NCBI GenBank assembly: GCA_015067075.1
Contig: SVND01000005.1
Span: 1 to 58,559 of the forward strand
Direction of reading: 5' to 3'
Length of the DNA stretch: 58,559 nt
Origin: Oscillospiraceae bacterium
GTDB lineage: Bacteria; Bacillota; Clostridia; Oscillospirales; SIG530
Shown: positions 51,611 through 58,559 of the stretch, in pieces
How positions within the stretch are numbered: position 1 is the first letter of the stretch
How the letters are laid out: each line of letters opens with the position of its first letter
Program-made: the position numbers and the translations under genes
Notes under the pieces: model-generated
What the model was told of the DNA's origin: nothing
The model's database searches: none
The model's input: only the letters and a program-made list of their open reading frames with translations

Positions 51611-52571
51611 TTTGCACCTTAACCGTTATATCTCCTGTGTTTGTTGTGATTTCACATCTGCCGCCTGCCGTAGTATTCGGAACGTCAATTTTTCCCGTGT
51701 CAGTCTTTGCGATAAACACCTTATCTGAAAGAAGACTTCCCCTTACATCGCCCGTATCCGTTTCTATAAAAACATCCGCACCATCCGTACCGTCAAGCTT
51801 TACTTTACCTGTGCTTCTTTTAACAAATATTTTTTCCTCAGCGATAACGCTTGTCAAAGAAATATCGCCCGTGCTTCCCTTTGAAACAAGATTTTTACAC
51901 GTAACGTTTGTCAGATATGTTTTACCCGTTGATACGTTAACGGTAACTTCTCCCTCGCATTTTACATCTAAAGCGGTCACCATTCCCGTTGAAACCACAA
52001 GCTCAAGAGCACTTGCTGATATATTTTCAACGTAAATATTGCCTGTAGTTGTTTTGATTTTTATACCCTCCGAAGCGCAGGCACGATTAATCACGCTTCC
52101 TGTGCTTTCCTTTATATCAATGCTTTTAAATGTAAAATCCTTTGGAATTTCTACGTTTCCCGTATCAGACTTTATGGAAAGCGTATCATATTCGCCCTGC
52201 GGCAGATACACCGTCACCTTCGGCGAAGTAAAATTAAAGCCAATATGTTCATACCATTTTCTCGTATCATTGACCTTGATTACGAGCGTGCCGTCCTCCA
52301 CCTTAACATTGTGCTTCACTTTTTCCTGTTCGCAGCACACGACGGAGGCTGTTGATTTTTCGGAATGCACGAGCTTTATATCTGCAGTATCGGTATCGAC
52401 AGAAACAGCACCGAACACTTCGCTTATTTCATATTCGTTTGTTTCATATTTTCCCGTTGAAAGCTTTGCAAAATCCCAATTCAGCACCGTCATCGCTCCT
52501 ACAAAAATAATGCATCCTATCAGTATAAGAAAAACAGCTATAATAAGCCATATTTTTGTACTCTTACTCAT
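51600..52571 (-). CDS. DUF4097 family beta-helix protein, membrane-anchored
   Basis: 323 aa from ATG 52571, with AAGGAGAG upstream. One N-terminal membrane helix (about 8-30), then a long repeat-rich domain with a regular STG/DTG every 20-25 residues (KSDTGNVEIP, KESTGSVIN, TTTGNIYVEN, VSTGKTYLTN, GSTGDISLTS, RSTGKVKLDG, DTGDVRG, DTGKIDVP), characteristic of DUF4097 right-handed beta-helices. In Firmicutes this family sits with DUF1700 and PadR, and is tied to envelope-stress output. Start and DUF1700 stop overlap by 1 nt (TGATG). Confidence 0.9.
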   Translation of the reverse strand: MSKSTKIWLIIAVFLILIGCIIFVGAMTVLNWDFAKLSTGKYETNEYEISEVFGAVSVDTDTADIKLVHSEKSTASVVCCEQEKVKHNVKVEDGTLVIKVNDTRKWYEHIGFNFTSPKVTVYLPQGEYDTLSIKSDTGNVEIPKDFTFKSIDIKESTGSVINRACASEGIKIKTTTGNIYVENISASALELVVSTGMVTALDVKCEGEVTVNVSTGKTYLTNVTCKNLVSKGSTGDISLTSVIAEEKIFVKRSTGKVKLDGTDGADVFIETDTGDVRGSLLSDKVFIAKTDTGKIDVPNTTAGGRCEITTNTGDITVKVQNGI

Positions 52572-53171
52572 CACACACTCTCCTTTTTTACAAAGCACTT
52601 TTTAATACCTAAAGCAATCATTTTTGTAAGCAATATAACGCCTTTCGTCGCCGCTTTGCAGGCAATGAACATAATTATGGCAAAGCCCATACAAGCGACA
52701 CCTGCGCCGACCATAGCAACGCCCTGAAGACTGTTTCCTATAATCGCTAATATGATACCTGCTACAGTTGCAAAAAGAGCACACGCAACAAGTGAAGCGA
52801 AAACAGACCACAGCGCAACGACGACAGACCACAATACTATATAAATTGAAAGCACCAACGGCAAACACCGCAACAACCAATGAAAGCCATATTGGCGAGC
52901 CAATTGCCAATAGCACGATCTCCCAAGTCTCCCACCGTCTTTTCGGCTTTACTCGTTCCTTTGCAATTTTAGTAAGAGGAATCTCGCTTATTATCTGCGC
53001 AGATATCTCCTCGACAGTACCAACATCGGCAACAGCCTGCGGTTCCTCCATCCCTTCCTCCATCCTGTCCTCTATCATTTCGCCGTAAAAGCTGATGCGT
53101 TCTTCAACCTCTTGCTTCGGCAATCCCTGAAGCTTCTTTTGAAGCTGTGCAATAAATTCCCTTTTCGTCAC
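52571..53171 (-). pseudogene. DUF1700 membrane protein interrupted by a +1 frameshift
   Basis: The reading frame from ATG 53171 gives a normal DUF1700 N-terminus (MTKREFIAQLQKKL, GSPIWLSLVVAVFAV) up to about 52856, then degenerates into a Cys/Arg-rich run. The -1/+2 frame restores a normal DUF1700 C-terminus (LSIYIVLWSVVVALWSVF, then GNSLQGVAMVGAGVACMGF and ATKGVILLTKMIALGIKKC) ending at 52571. Removing one G of the GG at 52855-52856 joins both halves with family-like spacing. Either a sequencing error, a real inactivating insertion or, less likely, a programmed shift. The full product would be about 200 aa: a helical cytoplasmic N-domain plus four membrane helices. Overlaps padR by 4 nt (ATGA). 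Confidence 0.85.
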
Positions 53172-53485
53172 TTTACATCATCCTCCTTGGTTACAAACCG
53201 ATATATCGACATGACCTCGCGCCACTCGTCCTTAAAATCTTCAATGCGCCCAAGCCCCGCTTTTGTTATATGATAATATTTTCGCAATCTTCCTCCATGC
53301 TCCGAGGTGCGCACCGTCAGCATTCCCGAAAGCTCCAAACGCTTCAGTATAGTATACAGCGTCGATTCCGACATTTCAATATACGGCTTCATATCCTTGA
53401 TTATCTTATAGCCATATGAATCTTCATCCTTGATGGCGGCAAGCACGCATACGTCTAAAAGTCCGCGTTTTAATTGAATATCCAT
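53168..53485 (-). CDS. PadR-family transcriptional regulator
   Basis: 105 aa from ATG 53485, with AAGGAGGAG 6-7 nt upstream. Winged helix: RGLLDVCVLAAIKDEDSYGY, ESTLYTILKRLELSGML and GRLRKYYHITKAG, the classical short PadR (PF03551) pattern. First gene of the operon and probably autoregulated through the inverted repeat over its promoter (53504-53528). PadR proteins usually repress and are released by small hydrophobic or wall-active compounds. Confidence 0.92.
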   Translation of the reverse strand: MDIQLKRGLLDVCVLAAIKDEDSYGYKIIKDMKPYIEMSESTLYTILKRLELSGMLTVRTSEHGGRLRKYYHITKAGLGRIEDFKDEWREVMSIYRFVTKEDDVK

Positions 53486-53503
53486 ATAATACTCCTCCTT
53501 GCG

Positions 53504-53538
53504 CAATACATCATATCACGAAGTATTGAATTTGTCAA
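53504..53538 (-). promoter_or_regulatory. padR operon promoter with overlapping inverted repeat
   Basis: Minus-strand TTGACA (53538-53533) and TATGAT (53515-53510), 17-nt spacer. Arms CAATAC and GTATTG (53504-53509 and 53523-53528, 13-bp centre) bracket the -10 box, a likely PadR operator. Confidence 0.6.
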
Positions 53539-53582
53539 TAGTTTTTTCTGTGCAATTATATAAAAACCCATTGCAGGAAAGT

Positions 53583-53624
53583 AAAAAAAGCGCAAAGCTT
53601 CTCACGTTGCTTTGCGCTTTTTTT
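53583..53624. terminator. Strong bidirectional terminator
   Basis: 16-bp perfect stem AAAAAAAGCGCAAAGC (53583-53598) with its complement at 53609-53624. Ends the ABC transporter operon on the minus strand. Confidence 0.92.
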
Positions 53625-53687
53625 ATTCAGTTTGGATAAATTACACGAAAAACCTTTCCTTTTGACAACAAGATATACTGCTGTTTT

Positions 53688-54563
53688 TTATTGAGCATCA
53701 TCGCCGAAGCAGCTCAAATACACATCCTCAAGCGTCGGATTTACCGTGCGCGACGTGTACTGCGGCAAAACCTCATCAGCCAGCACTCGCAAATACACCT
53801 TCCCGTTGTACCTTGAAATATTGCTCACTTTATATTCCTTCATTACCTGTGAAATCAGCTTTTCATCGTCCGTGATTATTTCATGGATCTTGCCGTCAAG
53901 CTGACCTGTCAGCTCGTCAGGTGTGCCAAAAGCTATCATATTGCCTTTTTTCAGCAGTATGACCTTTTTTGAGATAAACTCTATGTCCGTTACGACGTGC
54001 GTTGCAATAATAACTATCTTATCGATGCTGATTTCGGAGATCGTATTACGTATTCTTATTCGTTCCTTCGGGTCCAAACCTGCCGTCGGCTCGTCCAATA
54101 TCAGCAGCTTCGGATCACCTAATATCGCTTGTGCTATCAAAAGCCTTTGTTTCATACCGCCCGACAGGCTTCCTATCTTTTTATACGCAACATCGCTGAG
54201 ATTGACCTTCGCCAAAGCCGCAGGTATCTGCGTTTGTGCATCATTTTTTTGCATTCCCTTGAGCGCTGCCATATACCACATAAATCTCGTAACAGTCATG
54301 TTTTTATACATTCCCTGCTGCTGCGGTGTATAGCCGATAAGCTCTCTGTATCCGCTTCCAAGCTGACTCATAGATACTCCGTCCACTAAAATATCTCCGC
54401 TGTCCGCCTTGAGATTTTGTGTCATTATATTCATGAGCGTGCTTTTTCCCGCTCCGTTAGGGCCTAAAAGTCCGTATATACCGGGTGTAAGCGTAACTGT
54501 AAATTCATTGAGCGCCTTCAGTGTACCATATGACCTTGAAAGCTTATTTATTGTTATTTCCAT
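53688..54563 (-). CDS. ABC transporter ATP-binding protein
   Basis: 291 aa. Walker A GLLGPNGAGKST (K40), Q-loop GYTPQQQGMY, signature SLSGGMKQR, Walker B LLILDEPTAGLDP and switch-His IIATHVV. Extended C-terminus (about 215-291) typical of CcmA/NatA-type exporters paired with ABC-2 permeases. AAAGGAGATACAT precedes ATG. The permease gene ends 15 nt upstream. Confidence 0.95.
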   Translation of the reverse strand: MEITINKLSRSYGTLKALNEFTVTLTPGIYGLLGPNGAGKSTLMNIMTQNLKADSGDILVDGVSMSQLGSGYRELIGYTPQQQGMYKNMTVTRFMWYMAALKGMQKNDAQTQIPAALAKVNLSDVAYKKIGSLSGGMKQRLLIAQAILGDPKLLILDEPTAGLDPKERIRIRNTISEISIDKIVIIATHVVTDIEFISKKVILLKKGNMIAFGTPDELTGQLDGKIHEIITDDEKLISQVMKEYKVSNISRYNGKVYLRVLADEVLPQYTSRTVNPTLEDVYLSCFGDDAQ

Positions 54564-54578
54564 ATGTATCTCCTTTCA

Positions 54579-56864
54579 TCACGCGAAAATAGGTGTTCCG
54601 AGTAAAAGCGGATTTAATATAAACCATTCTGAATAAGGCACGTCGATAATGAAAAACATCAGCGGTAAGCACACCACAGCCATCATTATGACAAGAGCCT
54701 TTACTGTGCTTTTGAATTTTATCGCAAAAAATCTCGTGGCAAATATCACGGCGATAAAGCCTGAAAGACGTATCAGATAAAGTATAAGTACAACGCCCCA
54801 TATCGGAATAAACTTCGGTATATCAGCAAACATCAGCATACTTTTTGCCGCCGTGTCCATCATTGGCATTCCGTATACAGACGCGACAGATACAAAATTC
54901 GCAACGTATATACCGAAAAACATCAGCATAAATCCGATTATACATACTGCAAGCTTCGTTGTATTTGCACGGCGCCGATGCTTGGTGGAATTCAGCAGCG
55001 TTTGCATTCCGCTTTCATATTCGCAGGCAAACGCAGGACACATCAACGCGATCACACAAGCTGCTATTGCTAACGCCATAATTCCGTCGTCCGTCTTAAC
55101 GTCGAACAGCTTTGCGTATCCGCTGTCAAATACAAATTCCAGCTCGCTGTCCGTGCGTATATGCTCCGCAGTTGCCAGCACGTGAGAAAAGGCAAATTCT
55201 CGTTCAATATCAATAACATTTTCCGCCATTAGCCTTTTTAGTCGTTCCACTTCCTGTGTATTTTGCTCCATCATCGCCTGCATATACTTTTCGGACAGTT
55301 CGAAAACTATTTCATTTTCCTTTGCGATATACTGCTCCTTTTCCTCTGTCATCACCCCTTCAAGCACGCTCATATAACCTTGCTTATACATGTCTACTTT
55401 ATCGAAGCTCGGTGCAAACGCGGAGTAAACAAAGGGGACGGCGATTATTACCAGCACGAAAACAAGTACAGTTTTATAAACTATCGTCAGCTTAAAAAGC
55501 TCATGGCTGAACACATTACAACCCGGCGTGGGACTTTTTCGTGAAATATTCTCGCCTATCTTCGATACAATGGCAGTTATGCGGTGAGTGCGATGTTTCA
55601 TCGGCGCACAATGGCTTTTTATATAAAGCGTTGCAAAAAGTATCAACAGTACAGCCATTACCACGGCAAAGCACGTTACCAGCGCCACCGGATACATGAA
55701 TACGTTTACGTTGATGTACTGCGAAAACATATGGTATCCGTTAAGAAAGCACATTATGTTTATATACTTAAAAATATGCAAAAACGATGATGCGGGAATG
55801 GTGTAAAACATTACCGTTTCAACAGCCACAGCCAAGGCTATCACCGCAAAAACTATACCACCGTTACCTATTTTGTTGCAAAGCAGCATTATCAGCACAG
55901 TCACAGCGAATGCTACTGCTATTTTGCTTATAAAAAACAGAATAAAGTATTCCAAAACGCTGATTTGTGCCGTCGATGCCAAAAATCCCGAAACAGATTG
56001 TATCGGGCGTGAAAGATCACCCATGCTAAAATACGCAGATGCGTATATAAAATTCGTTCCGTATAGCAAAAGAATACACGGCACAATTATCAGAAAAACT
56101 GCTCCAAGCTTTGAAAATGCCGTATGCAAATAGCCCTTTTTCGTCGCTTTCACCAGATTGGTCATTCCCGTTTCCTTTTCCTGCATTACGCAGGTGACCG
56201 CAACGTAAAAACATATAATAAGGATTATTATGTCGGTATACGGCGAATTTGTAGCAAATTCAACGCCCTTTGATGCACCGAATTCCGTTCCGATATTCCC
56301 TTTAAGCGCCTGATAATCCGCTATGGTCTTCTCTATGTTGCGCCTTGAAAAGCCATCCTTAGGTGCAAATATGGAAATACCCGTCATTTGCTGTGCCTTT
56401 GAAATTATCTCGTCGGCGTAAGCATCGTAATCATTTGTAAGCTGTATTTCTTCGTAAATACCCGTTAAAAACTGTTTATCGGAAAAGACATTGATATAAA
56501 ACTGCGTATCATCGTTTTCTGCAATATCGCCGTATTTATCCACCTGCTCCTGCGTCAATCCGTATTGCTCGGGCGTTATGTTCACAGCACTATCGTTGCC
56601 CATGCCTAAAAACATTTCTTTTGTCCTTTTATAATCGTATACATTAAGAATAACCAGCTTTTCATCGAGAAAATCAAGCGCCTGCTGTGACGTCATATTC
56701 TCCATATCGCTGTATATCTTGCTGTACGCTTCTATAGGAAAATCAAGGGCAAAGGCAGAGCTTATAAACATTACAAAGACATTTATCGCCAATGCCGCCG
56801 CAAAGAAAACGTAGATTATTTTTGTTGATAAAATCTTATGTAGCTCATGTCTTAACAGCTTCAT
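54579..56864 (-). CDS. Double-length ABC-2-type permease
   Basis: 761 aa, about twice a normal ABC-2 subunit. Two halves share a layout: short cytosolic start (LLRHELHKI in half 1, FSHELFKLT in half 2), one membrane helix, a large outside domain (about 170 and 160 residues), then five or six helices. The first inside loops align (QEKETGMTNLVKATKKG against CEYESGMQTLLNSTKHR). Such a fusion could supply both halves of the pore in one chain. Together with the ATPase it forms an exporter; the substrate is unknown, but the downstream lipoproteins suggest a role at the cell surface (inference). Confidence 0.85.
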   Translation of the reverse strand: MKLLRHELHKILSTKIIYVFFAAALAINVFVMFISSAFALDFPIEAYSKIYSDMENMTSQQALDFLDEKLVILNVYDYKRTKEMFLGMGNDSAVNITPEQYGLTQEQVDKYGDIAENDDTQFYINVFSDKQFLTGIYEEIQLTNDYDAYADEIISKAQQMTGISIFAPKDGFSRRNIEKTIADYQALKGNIGTEFGASKGVEFATNSPYTDIIILIICFYVAVTCVMQEKETGMTNLVKATKKGYLHTAFSKLGAVFLIIVPCILLLYGTNFIYASAYFSMGDLSRPIQSVSGFLASTAQISVLEYFILFFISKIAVAFAVTVLIMLLCNKIGNGGIVFAVIALAVAVETVMFYTIPASSFLHIFKYINIMCFLNGYHMFSQYINVNVFMYPVALVTCFAVVMAVLLILFATLYIKSHCAPMKHRTHRITAIVSKIGENISRKSPTPGCNVFSHELFKLTIVYKTVLVFVLVIIAVPFVYSAFAPSFDKVDMYKQGYMSVLEGVMTEEKEQYIAKENEIVFELSEKYMQAMMEQNTQEVERLKRLMAENVIDIEREFAFSHVLATAEHIRTDSELEFVFDSGYAKLFDVKTDDGIMALAIAACVIALMCPAFACEYESGMQTLLNSTKHRRRANTTKLAVCIIGFMLMFFGIYVANFVSVASVYGMPMMDTAAKSMLMFADIPKFIPIWGVVLILYLIRLSGFIAVIFATRFFAIKFKSTVKALVIMMAVVCLPLMFFIIDVPYSEWFILNPLLLGTPIFA

Positions 56865-56903
56865 TCAATCACATCCTTCCGTCAAATTACGTAATCAGAT
56901 TAC

Positions 56904-58049
56904 TTATGTTCCTTTGAACTCTTTCCAAACTAAATTGCCACTATAAAAATCGTCTTTTAAGACTATTGAAAAACCATCGTTAAATATATTTTTAAACACA
57001 AAATACTTTGTTGAAGCACCACTAATAATTTCGCTCCCACCTGTAAACTGTTTTTCAATATGTGCCGTTTTAATATCTATTATCGAATACATATTTTCAC
57101 TTGCATTTTTAACTATCAGTTTATCATCCAATACAAAATACATTTCTCTGTCATTAGATTCATAGATAATTTTTCCGTTATTCGTCAGCACCTTTTTGCC
57201 TTCAATATATTCTTCTGTAATAATGCCGTGAATATTTGAAAATCCCACTACCCCTTTGTTTTCACCATCAGCATTCTCTCTCTTCTCCGTTCCTGCCTGT
57301 AAATCGTAAGAATAAAGGTTGAATATCCACTCTTTCACCTGATATGATGATGTCGCATCATCATATTCAGTTGTACTATCATTAACAAGATAATACAGCT
57401 TATCTCCGTCTGTATACAAATTCTCAAATCTGTAGATGCCTTTACCGGCCTCTTTTCGGATCAACAAATCCACCTTACCTGTAGAAAGCTCAATTTTATA
57501 CAAAGTTTCCACTAATCTATTAAAATCCAGCTTTCCTTCGTCCATACCTGCGGAATAATCGTATCCAATGTAATACATATATCCATTAGCGCATATTATC
57601 GGAGTTACACCGTTATACAAAAAACCGCCCTTTATAGTTGCAACGGTCTTTTTACCGCTTCCGTCAAAATTATTTTTCCTTATGTAAAGTTCATAGGCAT
57701 TTGTCCCTTGCTCTACGGTATAAAGCGTATCGCCGTATACTATAACTCCGAAATACTCTTCGCCTTGTACCGTTACTGCATCACATGTAGGAAGAGGATT
57801 TGTTTTTACGTTATACTCTGCATGCATACACTCAGGCTTATTACAAAGTATAATGTCGTATCCTGTTTCAAAATCTGCAAAACAAAGTTTTTCCGCCGAT
57901 TCCGAACCGATATGATATATTCCATTTTCAGTAATACAATAATTCCCTATTGATCTCACAATATCTTTTTCGTCTTTCTTTTCACCATCGCACGATACAA
58001 CCGCAAAGCAAAGTAATACCGCGAGCAGAATTGTAATAAACTTTTTCAT
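56904..58049 (-). CDS. Propeller-like lipoprotein
   Basis: 381 aa. Signal, then lipobox VVSC with Cys20, then a short charged stretch without a Thr/Pro linker. Repeated blade-like blocks (NYCITENGIYHIGSE, DTLYTVEQGTNAYELYIR, ANGYMYYIGYDY, DGDKLYYLVND, NGKIIYESNDREMYFVLD) indicate a DUF5050-like beta-propeller. 39 nt upstream of the permease gene and in the same direction, so probably the solute- or signal-binding partner of the transporter (inference). Confidence 0.75.
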   Translation of the reverse strand: MKKFITILLAVLLCFAVVSCDGEKKDEKDIVRSIGNYCITENGIYHIGSESAEKLCFADFETGYDIILCNKPECMHAEYNVKTNPLPTCDAVTVQGEEYFGVIVYGDTLYTVEQGTNAYELYIRKNNFDGSGKKTVATIKGGFLYNGVTPIICANGYMYYIGYDYSAGMDEGKLDFNRLVETLYKIELSTGKVDLLIRKEAGKGIYRFENLYTDGDKLYYLVNDSTTEYDDATSSYQVKEWIFNLYSYDLQAGTEKRENADGENKGVVGFSNIHGIITEEYIEGKKVLTNNGKIIYESNDREMYFVLDDKLIVKNASENMYSIIDIKTAHIEKQFTGGSEIISGASTKYFVFKNIFNDGFSIVLKDDFYSGNLVWKEFKGT

Positions 58050-58074
58050 ATGTATCCTCCTGATTTTAAAATAT

Positions 58075-58118
58075 GGCGGTAATTTTTATGCAATTTTGGG
58101 CCACCAAAAACTACCGCC
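58075..58118. repeat. Inverted repeat upstream of the lipoprotein gene
   Basis: Arms GGCGGTAATTTTT (58075-58087) and AAAAACTACCGCC (58106-58118), one mismatch, 18-nt centre. There is no clean T run after it, so it is either a weak terminator or a protein site. The remaining gap to 58250 shows no gene. Confidence 0.7.
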
Positions 58119-58250
58119 CTATTTTGTATATTACGTTAAAAATTCAATTCTGTCTCACTTTTTTTAAAAAATCTTTAAATTTATTTCGCCATTTTCCACG
58201 CTTTATACTGTGTGTTTATATCGTTCCATCGCGCTCGCTCATCAGTTCCA

Positions 58251-58559
58251 TTACTGCTCATCGAAAATATGCGGCTGTGTCAAGCCATTCTCAAATTCAT
58301 CAAAGGTCATCCACGATACAACTATATCACCGCTACTCATATTAGCGTTGCAAAAAAGAATCCCGTTGCTTTCGGACCTTATTCTTATTGCCGACATATC
58401 AATTTCATTTTCCAATTCTCGCGACTTTCCGTTTTTCACATCGTATACGTAGTTGACGCTCGCTTCATTTGAAGCATTCAATCCGTAATATATCTTATTA
58501 CCGAAAAGCCACATTACGCTGACATCTCCAAATCTGCACGGTTTATCCTCGCCCGTTTC
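58251..58559 (-). CDS. Propeller-like protein, N-terminus outside window
   Basis: The last about 102 residues of a minus-strand gene; the frame is open to the window edge (…FGDVSVMWLFGNKIYYG). Blade-type blocks KIYYGLNASNEASVNYVYDV and GILFCNANMSSGDIVVSWM suggest the same DUF5050-like class as the 56904 gene, so two such genes probably sit side by side. Confidence 0.65.
   Translation of the reverse strand, partial: ETGEDKPCRFGDVSVMWLFGNKIYYGLNASNEASVNYVYDVKNGKSRELENEIDMSAIRIRSESNGILFCNANMSSGDIVVSWMTFDEFENGLTQPHIFDEQ

Overview
The window looks like a chromosomal segment of a spore-forming Bacillota of the class Clostridia, probably an uncultured gut or rumen-type lineage. The reasons are sporulation genes (yunB, a CwlD-type amidase), Firmicutes-type gene order (smc-ftsY; nadD-yqeK-LCP-rsfS-leuS), several strong TTGACA/TATAAT promoters, strong GGAGG ribosome sites and frequent TTG starts. 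No rRNA, tRNA, CRISPR array, integrase or transposase was seen. The taxonomic call is inference from gene content.

Layout. 1-4138 (minus strand): partial rodA/ftsW, manA, yunB and an alanine:cation symporter. 4256-9728 (plus): a PhoB/PhoR-like two-component pair, a DUF4364 protein, recG and a membrane-anchored pseudokinase, closed by a bidirectional terminator. 9776-18411 (minus): a secreted SGNH esterase, a DUF6873-like protein, radA, cwlD, a membrane protein, lysA, engB and a propeller-like lipoprotein. 18649-23331 (minus): an AT-rich accessory stretch of small orphan genes (HEAT-like, 'immunity-like', lipoproteins), a decayed 174-bp duplication, a duplicated 39-bp leader and a solitary hexapeptide acetyltransferase. 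23567-30183 (plus): galK, a PHP phosphatase, a DUF3863 protein, murC and a LysM/G5/M23 endopeptidase. 31020-41712 (plus): a housekeeping run of smc, ftsY, rdgB, yhbY, nadD, yqeK, an LCP protein, rsfS and leuS. 41736-47381 (plus): a clan-A glycosidase-like lipoprotein, a GT39-type membrane glycosyltransferase and a lipoprotein with a tandem repeat. 47495-50914: small metabolic and membrane enzymes. 51005-53485 (minus): a padR-DUF1700-DUF4097-XRE envelope-stress-like operon with an apparent frameshift. 53688-58559 (minus): an ABC exporter with a double-length permease, followed by two propeller-like lipoproteins, one cut by the window edge.

The parts fit a cell with a busy surface: wall synthesis and remodelling (rodA, murC, lysA, cwlD, M23, LCP), several lipoproteins with Thr-Pro linkers, and a protein-mannosyltransferase-like enzyme encoded between two of them.

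The most unusual element is at 22493-22654 on the minus strand. It is a self-contained unit of about 125 nt with a consensus promoter, a strong Shine-Dalgarno, a 15-codon ORF and a terminator 1-2 nt after the stop codon. It lies directly upstream of a lipoprotein operon, and its 3' end is duplicated upstream of a second lipoprotein gene. It could be a leader-peptide attenuator, a tiny peptide gene or an unrecognised structured RNA. I could not assign it to a known family.
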